Assembly (NCBI RefSeq): GCF_916619195.1
Contig: NZ_CAKAKL010000006.1
Location: forward strand, 310,001-374,000
Reading direction: 5' to 3'
Source: Inquilinus sp. Marseille-Q2685
Lineage (GTDB): Bacteria > Pseudomonadota > Alphaproteobacteria > DSM-16000 > Inquilinaceae
DNA length: 64,000 bases
Below, piece by piece: positions 43,770-52,919 of the stretch. The position numbers and the translations under genes are program-made. The notes below the pieces were generated by a model. That model saw only the letters and a program-made list of their open reading frames with translations, did no database searches and was not told where the DNA came from. Each line of letters begins with the position of its first letter. Position 1 is the first letter of the stretch.

Positions 43770-45257
43770 TCAGAAGCGCGGCAGGTCGGGGAAGCGCGTG
43801 GCGCCGTGGTGGATGTGCACCCGGCCGAGCTCGGCGCAGCGGTGCAGGGTCGGGAACACCTTGCCGGGGTTCAGGAGCCCGTCCGGGTCGAAGGCGCATT
43901 TCAGCCGCTGCTGCTGCGCCAGGTCCTCCGGCCCGAACTGCACCTCCATCAGGTCTCGCTTCTCGACCCCGACGCCGTGCTCGCCGGTCAGCACCCCGCC
44001 GACCTCGACGCACAGCTTCAGGATGTCGGAGCCGAACTCCTCCGCCTTCTCCAGCTCGCCCGGGACATTGGCGTCGTACAGGATCAGCGGGTGCAGGTTG
44101 CCGTCGCCGGCATGGAAGACATTGGCGACGCGCAGCCCGTGGCGGCGCGACATCTCCTGCATCCGGGCCAGCACCTCGGGCAGGCGCTTCCGCGGAATGG
44201 TGCCGTCCATGCAGTAGTAATCGGGGCTGATCCGGCCGACCGCCGGGAAGGCGGCCTTGCGCCCGGCCCAGAAGCGCAGCCGCTCCTCCTCGCTGCGACT
44301 GACGACGCAGATCGTGGCGCCGCAGACGCGGCCGATCGATTCGACCCGCTCGATCAGGTGGTCGACCTCGGCCTCCGGCCCGTCCAGCTCGCAGATCAGC
44401 AGCGCCTCGACATCCAGCGGGTAGCCGGCCTTGACGAAGGCCTCGGCCGCATGGATGGCGGGCCTGTCCATCATCTCCAGCCCGCCCGGGATGATGCCGG
44501 CGCCGATGATGCGGGCGACGCAGTCGCCGCCGGCCTCCGACGACGGGAAGCCCATCAGCACGGCGCGCTGGGTCGCCGGGCGGCGCAACAGGCGCACCGT
44601 CACCTCGGTGACCACGGCCAGGAGGCCTTCCGAGCCGGTGAGCACGCCGAGCAGGTCGTAGCCCGGCGAATCGAGGTGCTTGCCGCCGAGGCGCAGCACG
44701 GTGCCGTCGATCAGCACCACCTCCAGCCCCAGCACGTTGTTGGTGGTCAGCCCGTATTTCAGGCAGTGCACGCCGCCGGAGTTCTCGGCGATGTTGCCGC
44801 CGATGGTGCAGGCGATCTGGCTCGACGGGTCGGGCGCGTAATAGAAGCCGGCATGGGCGACGGCGTTGGTGATGCCGAGATTGGTGACCCCCGGCTGCAC
44901 CCGGGCGCAGCGGTTGTCGAAGTCGATCTCGAGCACCTTGTTGAACTTGCCGAGGCCGAGCAGCACGCCGTCCTCGAGCGGCAGGGCGCCGCCGGACAGG
45001 GAGGTGCCGGCGCCGCGCGGCACCACCTTCACCCCCATCTCGTGGCATGTGCGCAGCACCGCCGAGACCTGCGCGGTGGTCGAGGGCAGCACCACGATCA
45101 TCGGCAGGGTGCGGTAGGCGGTCAGCCCGTCCGATTCATAGGCGCGGCGCTCGCTCTCCGCCGTGATCACGCCCTCGCCCGGAACGATGGCACGCAGCGC
45201 CGCGGCGATCTCCTCGCGGCGGGCCAGGACGGCGGCATCGGGGGCTGGCATCTTCAT
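43770..45257 (-). CDS. glcD: Glycolate oxidase catalytic subunit
   Basis: GlcD is the FAD-containing catalytic subunit that oxidises glycolate. The 495-residue protein has an FAD-binding PCMH-type domain (PRGAGTSLSGGALP near 96-109, CTIGGNIAENSGG) and a C-terminal FAD-oxidase domain with GEHGVGVEKRDLM. GGAGG lies 8 nt upstream of the ATG at 45257. glcE follows after the repeat. Lactate or 2-hydroxyglutarate oxidation is possible in this family, but adjacent glcE supports glycolate. Confidence 0.94.
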   Translation of the reverse strand: MKMPAPDAAVLARREEIAAALRAIVPGEGVITAESERRAYESDGLTAYRTLPMIVVLPSTTAQVSAVLRTCHEMGVKVVPRGAGTSLSGGALPLEDGVLLGLGKFNKVLEIDFDNRCARVQPGVTNLGITNAVAHAGFYYAPDPSSQIACTIGGNIAENSGGVHCLKYGLTTNNVLGLEVVLIDGTVLRLGGKHLDSPGYDLLGVLTGSEGLLAVVTEVTVRLLRRPATQRAVLMGFPSSEAGGDCVARIIGAGIIPGGLEMMDRPAIHAAEAFVKAGYPLDVEALLICELDGPEAEVDHLIERVESIGRVCGATICVVSRSEEERLRFWAGRKAAFPAVGRISPDYYCMDGTIPRKRLPEVLARMQEMSRRHGLRVANVFHAGDGNLHPLILYDANVPGELEKAEEFGSDILKLCVEVGGVLTGEHGVGVEKRDLMEVQFGPEDLAQQQRLKCAFDPDGLLNPGKVFPTLHRCAELGRVHIHHGATRFPDLPRF

Positions 45258-45339
45258 CGGCGGGACCTCCGCCGCGGGCGATAGGAAGGCCGGGCCGATC
45301 CGGCAAGCTCGGCCACAAAGATCCAAAAGCCGCAAAATC

Positions 45340-45364
45340 AAAAAGCCGCGTCCGGGGACACGGC
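45340..45364 (-). terminator. Rho-independent terminator downstream of rpmJ
   Basis: On the minus strand an 8-9-bp stem (GCCGTGTC/GACGCGGC, with G-U pair) is followed by a T-run. It lies about 30 nt past rpmJ and before glcD, ending the rpmJ transcript. Confidence 0.75.
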
Positions 45365-45392
45365 CTTCGATCATATCGAGGAGCGGCTGAGA

Positions 45393-45518
45393 TCAGCCCT
45401 GGCGCGCCTTGAAGCGCGGGTTCTCCTTGTTGATGACGTAGACACGGCCCTTGCGGCGGACGACGCGGCAGGCGCGGTGACGGCTCTTCAGGGTCTTCAG
45501 CGAGTTCGCGACTTTCAT
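45393..45518 (-). CDS. rpmJ: 50S ribosomal protein L36
   Basis: This 41-residue basic protein begins [20 protein letters not shown] and ends NPRFKARQG, which is the alphaproteobacterial L36 form. Only one cysteine (C17) is present, so it is the zinc-independent (C-minus) type rather than the four-ligand zinc ribbon. It is a single-gene unit with its own promoter and terminator. Confidence 0.95.
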   Translation of the reverse strand: MKVANSLKTLKSRHRACRVVRRKGRVYVINKENPRFKARQG

Positions 45519-45589
45519 GATCCATATCCCATGCGGCGGCGCCGGCGCCGCCGGGAGCCGGAGCTCGCGGGCCGGAATTCGAGGCGCGG

Positions 45590-45618
45590 ACCATAGTGGC
45601 CGACCCGCCGGCTGTCAA
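45590..45618 (-). promoter_or_regulatory. rpmJ promoter
   Basis: On the minus strand a perfect TTGACA (45618-45613), a 17-nt spacer and TATGGT (45595-45590) form a strong sigma-70-type promoter about 72 nt before the rpmJ ATG. Confidence 0.65.
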
Positions 45619-45766
45619 CCGGGCGCGTAACGATTTGCTGCGTAACCCTGCGACACGTCGCAGCGAACCGGGGACCGGAGCGGGAACGGGCTGGAGATCG
45701 CAACAAATCCTCCAGCATACTCGCGCCCATCATCGCCGGACCGGCACCCACCCGAGGGGAGGCACC

Positions 45767-46225
45767 ATGCGTTCGTTGAAGTTCGCCGTCATCACCGCCG
45801 CCATCGTCAGCTGCGGCGCCGCCATCGCCTGGGCGGCCACGCCCGAGGAGGTGGTGGCCCAGCGCGAGGATGCGATGAAGACCTATGGCGCCAGCGTCAA
45901 GACCCTGACCGGCTTCGTGCGCGACAACCAGGGCACGATCGACGACGTCAAGGCGGCGACCGCGAAGATGGCGGGGGTGAGCGCCAACCTGCTGGCCCTG
46001 TTCCCGGAAGGCACGGCGGTCGGCGTCGGCAAGAGCGCGGCCAAGCCGGAGATCTGGGCCAACTGGGCCGATTTCCAGGCCAAGGTGAAGGCCAACCACG
46101 ACGCCATCGCGGCGCTGGACGCCGCCGCCCAGGAAGGCAATGCCGCCAAGGTGAAGGCCGCCTTCCCCGCGGTCGGCCAATCCTGCGGCGCCTGCCACGA
46201 GACTTATCGGGTGAAGAAGAGCTGA
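45767..46225 (+). CDS. Cytochrome c prime
   Basis: This periplasmic four-helix-bundle haem protein has 152 residues. It has a signal peptide (hydrophobic 7-22, AWA cleavage) and a C-terminal haem-binding CGACH (C140, C143, H144), the hallmark placement of the cytochrome c' family. Proposed roles include NO or CO binding. GGGGAGG lies just before the ATG at 45767; the frame is open upstream to 45596 without support. It converges with the next gene. Confidence 0.92.
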   Translation: MRSLKFAVITAAIVSCGAAIAWAATPEEVVAQREDAMKTYGASVKTLTGFVRDNQGTIDDVKAATAKMAGVSANLLALFPEGTAVGVGKSAAKPEIWANWADFQAKVKANHDAIAALDAAAQEGNAAKVKAAFPAVGQSCGACHETYRVKKS

Positions 46226-46271
46226 CGAATCGCCGTGTCACGCCGGCCGGGGTCGCATCCGCGAACCCGGC

Positions 46272-47444
46272 CTACCCGACCGCCTGCGCGATGGCCCGGA
46301 AGCCGGCCAGCAGCCGGTGGTCGAGCGCGTCGTCGACGGCCGTGGGCTGCGACGACATCTTGGCGATGACCAGTTCCGCCGCGCGGTCGACATAGATCCA
46401 CTGGCCGTGGATGCCGATGCCGCAGAGCACGTCGCGCCCCGGCCCCAGCACGTACCACTGGCTGCGGTAGCGCCCCTGCGGCGCCAGATGCGCCAGGTCG
46501 CCCCGCGCCCAGGCCTGCGGGTCGCCGTTGTCGAGGATGTCGTCCACCCAGGCCTGCGGCACCACCTGAATCCCGCCGGCGCGGCCGTCCCGCCGCACCA
46601 GTTCGCCGATCCGGGCCAGGTCGCGCAGGGTCATGCAGATGCCGCCGGCGGTGCGCGGCGCGCCCAGCCGGTCGAGCGTGATGAACGCATCCGCCTCCGC
46701 CCACATCGGCCGCCACAGCAGCTCCGTCATCAGTGCGGCGAAACGCATGCCTGAGGCCCGCTCGCAGATCCAGCCCAGCATGTCGGAATTGGGCGAGACG
46801 TAGTGGAAGGTCTCGCCATGCCGGCTGCCGTCGGCCGGCAGGCGGGCGATGAAGCCGTGCAGGTCGTTGTCCCGCGCCACCTCGCCGGGCGGGTTCCAGC
46901 CCATGGCGACGCGGTAGCGGGCGACGTCGCCGGCCGGGTCGACATAGTCCTCGACGAAGCGGATGCCGACCGTCATGTCCAGCACATGGCGCACCGTGGC
47001 GCCGTCATAGGCGGAGCCCGCCGCCTCCGGCACATAGGCCGTCACAGGCGCATCGGGGTCGAGCTGGCCGCGGCCGGCCAGGATGCCGGCGATCAGGCCG
47101 GTGATCGACTTGCTGATCGAGAAGACGATGTGCTGCGCCTTCGGCCCCAGCCCGTGGGCGTAGTGCTCGGCCACCATCAGGCCGCGATGCAGCACCAGGA
47201 TGCCGTCGGTGTCGCTCTCGGCCATCAGCCGGGCCACCGACCCGTCCTGCCCCGGCACCGCGATGCGGTCCAGGTCGAGCGCCGGCCCGGGCTTCAGGCA
47301 GGCGGCGAATTCGCCGCGCGGGATCTCGGCCACCGGCACCAGCCGGCGGACATTGCGGAAGCCCCAGCGGCTGTAGGGCGCCTGGCGCCAATTGGCGAGC
47401 GTCGCCTCCGGCGCCGCCTCGTTCGTCTCCAGCTCGATCGCCAT
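46272..47444 (-). CDS. Serine hydrolase, beta-lactamase class C fold
   Basis: The 390-residue protein has the SxxK nucleophile motif SISK (S109-K112) and a later tyrosine motif around YVSPNSD (the YxN-type element). A C-terminal GxHGQWIY-like strand replaces the KTG of true beta-lactamases. There is no signal peptide, so a cytoplasmic esterase-type enzyme (EstB-like, or 6-aminohexanoate dimer hydrolase-like) is more likely than an antibiotic-resistance enzyme. It stands alone between two cytochrome genes. Confidence 0.87.
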   Translation of the reverse strand: MAIELETNEAAPEATLANWRQAPYSRWGFRNVRRLVPVAEIPRGEFAACLKPGPALDLDRIAVPGQDGSVARLMAESDTDGILVLHRGLMVAEHYAHGLGPKAQHIVFSISKSITGLIAGILAGRGQLDPDAPVTAYVPEAAGSAYDGATVRHVLDMTVGIRFVEDYVDPAGDVARYRVAMGWNPPGEVARDNDLHGFIARLPADGSRHGETFHYVSPNSDMLGWICERASGMRFAALMTELLWRPMWAEADAFITLDRLGAPRTAGGICMTLRDLARIGELVRRDGRAGGIQVVPQAWVDDILDNGDPQAWARGDLAHLAPQGRYRSQWYVLGPGRDVLCGIGIHGQWIYVDRAAELVIAKMSSQPTAVDDALDHRLLAGFRAIAQAVG

Positions 47445-47543
47445 CCCTGACCCTGCTTCTTCGCCCCTTGGGCGGCGCCGCCTTGATGCGGCGGGGGGCA
47501 GTCTAGGACAGGATCATCGGCAAGGCCCAGCCCCGATTCGCCG

Positions 47544-48458
47544 TCACGGGCCGGAGAGCGGCTTCAGGCTCTTGAGATAGGTGGCGATCGCCTCGCGGTC
47601 GACGGCGGTCAGCTTGCTGGTGTTGTCCCGGATCACCTCGCTCATGGCGCCGCCGGCGAAGTCGCCGTCGGGGGTCGAGCCGGTCTCCAGATAATAGGCG
47701 ATGTCCTTGTCACTCCATTCACCGATCCCGTGCTCCGGGTCGGGCGTGATGTTCGGGATCTTGCCCTGCCCTTCCGGCGCCTGGGGGTTGCCGGCGAAGG
47801 GGCTGTACCAGTTCAGTCCGCCCAACATGTCGCGCGGCGTGTGGCATTCGCCGCAATGGCCGAGCACGCGGACGAGATAGGCGCCGCGATACCAGTCGGC
47901 GGACTGGCCGGCCGGGACCAGGAACGGCCCCTCGGTGAAGTTCAGCAGGCGCCAGCCCGGCAGCAGGGCGCGCCAGGAATAGGGCCAGGAGAGCTCGTGC
48001 GGCTTGTTCGCCTGCCGCACCGGCGGGACGCTGCGCAGATAGGCCCAGAGATCGGAGAGGTCGCGGTCGGTGATGCCGGTATAGGCGGTATAGGGGAAGG
48101 CCGGATAGAAATCCTCGCCCGAGGGCGACACGCCTTCGCGCAGCGCCCGGCGGAAATCCTCCTCGCTCCACTTGCCGATGCCGGTCTCGGGGTCGGGGGT
48201 GATGTTCGGCGTGTAGAAGGTGCCGAAGGCGGTCTTCAGCGCCCGGCCGCCGGCCAGCGGCTTGGCGGCGTCGCCGGCCGCGGTGTGGCAGGCGGCGCAG
48301 CCGCCGGCGGCGAAGACGTAGGCGCCGCGCGCCACCGGGTCGGAGGCGGCCGGGTCGGGTGCCGGGGCGGGTGCGGCCGGGTCTGCCGTCTGGGCGGCGG
48401 CGGCCGATCCGAGGGCGAGCCACAGGCCCAAGGCCGTAAGAACCGGGAACGGACGCAT
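47544..48458 (-). CDS. Di-haem c-type cytochrome
   Basis: The 304-residue protein has a signal peptide (hydrophobic 8-21, AAA-Q cleavage), then two cytochrome c domains, each with a haem motif (CAACH at 54-58, CGECH at 202-206) and NITPDPE/GIG-W repeated segments. This is the architecture of electron-accepting subunits of alcohol, aldehyde or gluconate dehydrogenases. No dehydrogenase gene is adjacent, so the partner is unknown. An Ala/Pro-rich spacer (24-40) follows the signal peptide. Confidence 0.92.
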   Translation of the reverse strand: MRPFPVLTALGLWLALGSAAAAQTADPAAPAPAPDPAASDPVARGAYVFAAGGCAACHTAAGDAAKPLAGGRALKTAFGTFYTPNITPDPETGIGKWSEEDFRRALREGVSPSGEDFYPAFPYTAYTGITDRDLSDLWAYLRSVPPVRQANKPHELSWPYSWRALLPGWRLLNFTEGPFLVPAGQSADWYRGAYLVRVLGHCGECHTPRDMLGGLNWYSPFAGNPQAPEGQGKIPNITPDPEHGIGEWSDKDIAYYLETGSTPDGDFAGGAMSEVIRDNTSKLTAVDREAIATYLKSLKPLSGP

Positions 48459-48532
48459 GCTGGCCTCCGGAACGCGAACAGGCGGATCAGCCCTTATAAC
48501 CCGATCCTTCGCCCTGGCCCGTCATTCCGGGG

Positions 48533-49678
48533 TCATGCGACCCTTTCACCCTCGCGCCAGACGGCGCGGATCACCGGCACGCCGTCGACCAGCCGGACCC
48601 GCAGCAGATCGGCGCGCAGTCCGGGCTCGATCCGGCCGCGATCCTCGAGGCCGGCGGCGCGGGCGGGGTTGACCGTCACCGTCGCCAGCGCCTGCGGCAG
48701 GCCGATGCCGTGCTCGCCCTCGGCCAGGGTGAAGGCGCCGTGCAGAAGGCTGACCGGGACGTAGTCCGAGGACAGGATGTCGACCAGCCCCTCGCGCGCC
48801 AGCTCGCCGGCCGAGACGTTGCCGGAATGGGATCCGCCGCGGACCAGGTTCGGCGCGCCCATCAGGATCTGCAGCCCGTGCTCGCGCGCGGCGCGGGCGG
48901 CGGCGAGGGTGGTCGGGAACTCCGACACCACCATGCCCAGCGCCGCGGCCTCCTCGACATGGGCCGGGGTCTCGTCGTCATGGCTCGCGATCGGCAGGCC
49001 GCGGCCGCGGCCGAAGGCGGCCAAGGCGTCGCGGTTGGCCACGCCATGGGTGCGCGAGGCGGCGATCCGCTCCGCCATCTGGGCGTCGATCTGCTCGTCG
49101 GTCAGGCCCAGCATGCCCTTGTAGATCTCGCGGTACTTGGCGAGGTCCGAGAACTGGCGGTGGCCGGGGGCATGGTCCATCACCGACATGAACTGCACCA
49201 GCGGGTCGTCGCGGAACGGCTCGAACAGCTGCAGCACCTGCGCTTCCGTGACCTCGCAGCGCAGATGCAGGAAATGCTCGGCCCGCAGCATGCCGCCGGC
49301 CTGGGCCTGGCGGATGCCGTCGACCATCGGCCGCAGCGTCTCCAGCCGGTCCTCGCCGTTGCGGCCGCCGACCAGGGCCAGGGCGTCGAACACGGTGGTG
49401 ATGCCGGCCGACGCCACCTGGGCGTCATGCGCCATCACCGCGGTCACCGCCGGCCAGCGCACGCCGGGCCGCGGCGTGTAGTGCCGCTCGAGATGGTCGG
49501 TGTGCAGCTCGACCAGGCCGGGCAGCAGGTAGTCGCCCTCGAAATCGACCGCGCCGGGCGGGCAGGCCGCGTCCCTGTCCAGATCGGTGATCCGCCCATC
49601 GGATACGGCGACGCTGCCGGTCAGCACGTCCTCCGCGGTCACGATCCGCGCATGGGCGACGATCAGATCCCCCGGCAT
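48533..49678 (-). CDS. phnM: Alpha-D-ribose 1-methylphosphonate 5-triphosphate diphosphatase
   Basis: PhnM is an amidohydrolase-superfamily enzyme that removes pyrophosphate from the carbon-phosphorus lyase intermediate. The 381-residue protein has the metal-binding ELHTDHLERH near the N-terminus, HDAQVAS, ASHDDETPAHVEEA and the SSDYVP element of PhnM proteins. AGAAGGA lies 6 nt upstream of the ATG. No other phn genes are in the window, so it is a solitary copy that may have another substrate. Confidence 0.9.
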   Translation of the reverse strand: MPGDLIVAHARIVTAEDVLTGSVAVSDGRITDLDRDAACPPGAVDFEGDYLLPGLVELHTDHLERHYTPRPGVRWPAVTAVMAHDAQVASAGITTVFDALALVGGRNGEDRLETLRPMVDGIRQAQAGGMLRAEHFLHLRCEVTEAQVLQLFEPFRDDPLVQFMSVMDHAPGHRQFSDLAKYREIYKGMLGLTDEQIDAQMAERIAASRTHGVANRDALAAFGRGRGLPIASHDDETPAHVEEAAALGMVVSEFPTTLAAARAAREHGLQILMGAPNLVRGGSHSGNVSAGELAREGLVDILSSDYVPVSLLHGAFTLAEGEHGIGLPQALATVTVNPARAAGLEDRGRIEPGLRADLLRVRLVDGVPVIRAVWREGERVA

Positions 49679-49789
49679 ACCCAGTCCTTCTCTATCCGCT
49701 TCCGCACGATCGGTCCGGCGGAGTGCGCCCGCGCGGCCTTATATGGGCAGCCGGGCCGGCATCGCAAAGCCGGCCCCGCGCCGGCGACC

Positions 49790-51043
49790 TTATGCCCCGA
49801 GCTTTGCGACCATTTGATGACTCGCGGATGACAGCGACGATTTGGCGTCCGGCCACACCACGCGTTCGACCCCGGCGAAGCGGCGGATGCGGTCGAGCTG
49901 CGTCTCCAGCCGGCGCAGCCGCGCCTTGCTGGACCGCACCTTCGGCTCCCCCCCCAGCCCGGCGACGGCGAGGTCGCCGCTGTCGCGCCGGGCCCGCATG
50001 TCGATCCGGCCGCCCAGGCGGTCGCCTTCCAGGATCGGGAAGACGTAATAGCCCCAGCGGCGCTTCGCCTCGGGCACGAAGGCTTCGAAGCGGTAGTCGA
50101 AGCCGAACAGCCGCTCCAGCCGCTGCCGGTTGCGGATCACCGGGTCGAAGGGCGACAGCACCCGCAGCACGTCCGGGGCCGGCGCCGCCGCGGCCAGCCG
50201 GTCCTCGATATCGGCGAAGGCGAAGGCGGCGGTGGTCTTGCCGTCCGCGCCCTGGACATGGACCACGCGCAGATCGCCACGCCGGGTCAGCCGGTCGCAC
50301 CACTGCTCCGCCTCGCGGATGGTGATCAGGTCCCAGAAGCCGGCGATCTCGCCGGGCCGGGCGATACCCAGCCGCTCCAGCGCCGAGCGGCAGGCCCAGT
50401 CGACCACCTCCTCCGGGTCGGGCGCCGGGCCGCGATGCTGCTCCGGGATCACCCGTTCGGTCAGGTCGTAGACCTTCTGGAAGCCCTCGCGCCGCGCCAC
50501 CGCCAGCACCCCGGTGCGCCACAGGAACTCCAGCGCCATCTTCGACGGCGTCCAGTCCCACCAGCCGCCGGAGGGGCGCTGCCGCTCCTCCTCGAAGCTG
50601 CGGGTCAGCAGCGGCCCTTCCGCCGCCACCCGCTGGCGCACCTGCTCCAGCACCTTCGGGAAGTCCGGCCCCGCCTCGGTCCACCAGCGGCTGGTGGCGG
50701 CGCGGGCCTGCACATCGGCGAAGCGCCGCGACCAGTAGGGGAAGAACCGGGTCGGGATCAGCGAGGCGTCGTGGGTCCAGCCCTCGAACAGGCCGCGGGG
50801 CTTCTCCACCAGCCGCGGCAGCTGGGTCTGAACGTAGCCGTGGCGGCGGGCGAACAGGATCATGTGATGCGCCCGCTCGACCGTGTTGATGCTGTCGACC
50901 TGGACGAAGCCGATGCGGTCCACCACCGACTGGCAGCCCTCGACCGTCAGCCGGCCGAGCGGCGGGTCCGACAGGGCGTGCAGATCGAGGAACAGGCGCC
51001 GGGCATCGGCGTTCGGGATCGTGAGCGGAGCGGAGTCGGCCAT
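49790..51043 (-). CDS. YcaQ/AlkZ-like winged-helix DNA glycosylase
   Basis: The 417-residue protein belongs to the COG3214 HTH_42 group, whose members (YcaQ, AlkZ) unhook interstrand cross-links and remove bulky alkylated bases. The proposed catalytic Q-phi-D motif is present as QVD (Q48-D50) in GFVQVDSINTVERAHH. Three winged helices and a C-terminal LFGFDYRFEAFVPEAKRRWGYY segment are typical. The start at 51043 (MADSAPL) is chosen over a TTG at 51049. It is not operonic with its neighbours. Confidence 0.87.
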   Translation of the reverse strand: MADSAPLTIPNADARRLFLDLHALSDPPLGRLTVEGCQSVVDRIGFVQVDSINTVERAHHMILFARRHGYVQTQLPRLVEKPRGLFEGWTHDASLIPTRFFPYWSRRFADVQARAATSRWWTEAGPDFPKVLEQVRQRVAAEGPLLTRSFEEERQRPSGGWWDWTPSKMALEFLWRTGVLAVARREGFQKVYDLTERVIPEQHRGPAPDPEEVVDWACRSALERLGIARPGEIAGFWDLITIREAEQWCDRLTRRGDLRVVHVQGADGKTTAAFAFADIEDRLAAAAPAPDVLRVLSPFDPVIRNRQRLERLFGFDYRFEAFVPEAKRRWGYYVFPILEGDRLGGRIDMRARRDSGDLAVAGLGGEPKVRSSKARLRRLETQLDRIRRFAGVERVVWPDAKSSLSSASHQMVAKLGA

Positions 51044-51147
51044 GAACAAGACAAGAACATAGCTGCCCGCGGCCAGGCAAGAGGAAAGCCCTTCGCGCGC
51101 CGCCGCGGCCGGCTATAGTCGGACCGAAACCACCGAGGTTCCGCATC

Positions 51148-51609
51148 GTGACCGCCACCCTCATCGCCCCGGAGCCGCCGCGCCAGGACGCGGTGCTCAA
51201 CCTGATCCGCCAGTCGGACGCCCTGATGGCGAGCCTGTATCCGGCCGAGAGCAACCACATGCTCGACATCACGTCGCTGGAGCGGCCGGAGGTGCGCTTC
51301 TTCGTGGCCCGGCGCGAGGGCCGGGTGGTCGGCTGCGGCGCGCTGGTGGTCGGGGCCGACGGCCAGGCGGAGCTGAAGCGCATGTTCGTCGACCCGGCGA
51401 CCCGCGGCCTGAAGGTCGGCCGCGACCTGCTGGCCCGGATCGAGCACGAGGCCCGCGGCCTCGGCGTCCGCCTGATCCAGTTGGAGACCGGGATCCACCA
51501 GCCGGAGGCGATCGGGCTGTACCGCCGCTTCGGATACCGGGACTGCGGCCCGTTCGGCGGCTACGGGCCCGACCCGCTGAGCCTGTTCATGGAGAAGGCG
51601 CTGGACTGA
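51148..51609 (+). CDS. GNAT-family N-acetyltransferase
   Basis: The 153-residue protein is a single GNAT domain: VVGCGALVVGADGQAELKRMFV leads into the acetyl-CoA loop PATRGLKVGRDLLARIE, followed by LETGIHQPEAIGLYRRFGY. The substrate is not evident. It is divergent from the YcaQ-like gene with 104 bp between them, and convergent with aqpZ. Confidence 0.88.
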   Translation: MTATLIAPEPPRQDAVLNLIRQSDALMASLYPAESNHMLDITSLERPEVRFFVARREGRVVGCGALVVGADGQAELKRMFVDPATRGLKVGRDLLARIEHEARGLGVRLIQLETGIHQPEAIGLYRRFGYRDCGPFGGYGPDPLSLFMEKALD

Positions 51610-51645
51610 CGCCCCGGCGAACCGGTACGTCAGCCCAGCGTCGGC

Positions 51646-52368
51646 TTACTCCGCCGGAGCTCCCGGAGGGGTGGCGGCCGCGCCGATCGACGCTTCCGGC
51701 TCGGTCACGAAACGCCCGATCAGGCCGCCGATGACGCCGCCGACCAGCGGCGCCACGATGAACAGCCAGAGCTGCCCCAGGGCCCAGTCGCCGACGAACA
51801 CGGCCGGGCCCAGGCTGCGCGCCGGGTTGACCGAGGTGTTGGTGACCGGGATCGAGATCAGGTGGATCAGGGTCAGCGCCAGGCCGATCGCCAGCGGCGC
51901 GAAGGGCGCCGTGGCGCTGCTGCCGGTCACGCCCACGATCACCACCAGGAACACCGCCGTCAGCACCACCTCGCTGATCGCCGCGGCGGTCAGGCCGTAG
52001 CCGCCGGGCGAATGCTCGGCATAGCCGTTCGAGGCGAAGCCCTTGGCCAGGTCGAAGCCCGGGGCGCCGCTGGCGATGGCGTAGAGGACGGCCGCGGCGA
52101 TGATGGCGCCGACCGCCTGGGCGATGATGTAGGGCACGAGATCGGAGGCCGGCGTCCGGCCGGCGGCGACCAGCCCGGCCGTGACCGCGGGATTGAAATG
52201 GCCGCCGGAGACGCGGCCGAGGGCGTAGGCCCCGGTCACGACCGTCAGCCCGAACGCCAGGGCGACGCCTTGAAACCCGACGTGCTGGCCCGCCAGGACG
52301 GCCGTGCCGCAGCCGCCGAGGACGAGCCAGAACGTCCCCACGGCCTCTGCAAGGACACGTTTGAGCAT
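51646..52368 (-). CDS. aqpZ: Aquaporin Z
   Basis: This inner-membrane water channel has 240 residues, six transmembrane segments and the two pore NPA motifs, HFNPAVTAG (N59-A61) and SVNPARSLG. The Arg after the second NPA is present. The aquaporin rather than glycerol-channel form is supported by the short overall length and the [15 protein letters not shown] start. GGAGGGAA lies upstream of the ATG at 52368; the open frame to 52428 is not used. Confidence 0.94.
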   Translation of the reverse strand: MLKRVLAEAVGTFWLVLGGCGTAVLAGQHVGFQGVALAFGLTVVTGAYALGRVSGGHFNPAVTAGLVAAGRTPASDLVPYIIAQAVGAIIAAAVLYAIASGAPGFDLAKGFASNGYAEHSPGGYGLTAAAISEVVLTAVFLVVIVGVTGSSATAPFAPLAIGLALTLIHLISIPVTNTSVNPARSLGPAVFVGDWALGQLWLFIVAPLVGGVIGGLIGRFVTEPEASIGAAATPPGAPAE

Positions 52369-52426
52369 GAGGTTCCCTCCATTCGATCTCCTACCGCCGC
52401 TGGTGGCGAGGAGAAATCGAAGTGCC

Positions 52427-52455
52427 AATATATAGTATTATGTAATCATACGCAA
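52427..52455 (-). promoter_or_regulatory. Candidate aqpZ promoter in AT-rich segment
   Basis: On the minus strand TTGCGT (52455-52450), a 17-nt spacer and TATATT (52432-52427) give a reasonable promoter about 60 nt upstream of aqpZ. The surrounding 30 bp are unusually AT-rich for this sequence. Confidence 0.45.
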
Positions 52456-52459
52456 TAAA

Positions 52460-52892
52460 GTGACTTTGAGACGATGTTTAGCTTTTGTCTCAAGATCGAT
52501 TGCAATTGCTGGCTGCACGGATACAGACGTCCGGTGGATGCCGGCCGAAAATGTTCGAAGAGCGGTCGGCACAGATGGCCCGAATGCCCGCTATTGGCGC
52601 CTTGGATCTTACCGGGTCATCCGAAGGATCCGGGCCGAAACGGCTTGTCGAGACGGGTACGGCATTGCCTACACCACTCCCTGGGACACGACCTACTCTT
52701 TCCGATATTTGTATGACGAATGCGCCGAGATGTTGCGACTGGATGTCATAAACGTTGCGGAACAATTGCACTGTTCCTGGGTTGCTGCAAAAGTTCTGGG
52801 GGGAGAAGGCGGAATCCATTCGCAGCCCAGGTCAAAGAAGCCGCTGACGGCCTTCGCCCAATCAGCGGGCCGGCCCGTGGCGCCCCGGATGT
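52460..52892 (+). CDS. Doubtful hypothetical ORF, possibly a lipoprotein fragment
   Basis: This stretch is less GC-biased than its surroundings and reads open from ATG 52460. The N-terminus has a weak lipobox-like IAIAGC (Cys19). The protein-like part continues with PNARYWRLGSYRVIRRIR, TTPWDTTYSFRYLYDEC and several cysteines to about residue 110. The same frame continues to 53251, but from about 52890 on it is Arg/Gly-rich noise overlapping the next gene, so the end given here is a boundary guess. It could be a foreign small gene or a decayed remnant. Nothing else is recognised in the 52369-52919 interval. Confidence 0.3.
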
Positions 52893-52919
52893 GTGTCGAG
52901 CGATGGAAGGAACGCGGTC

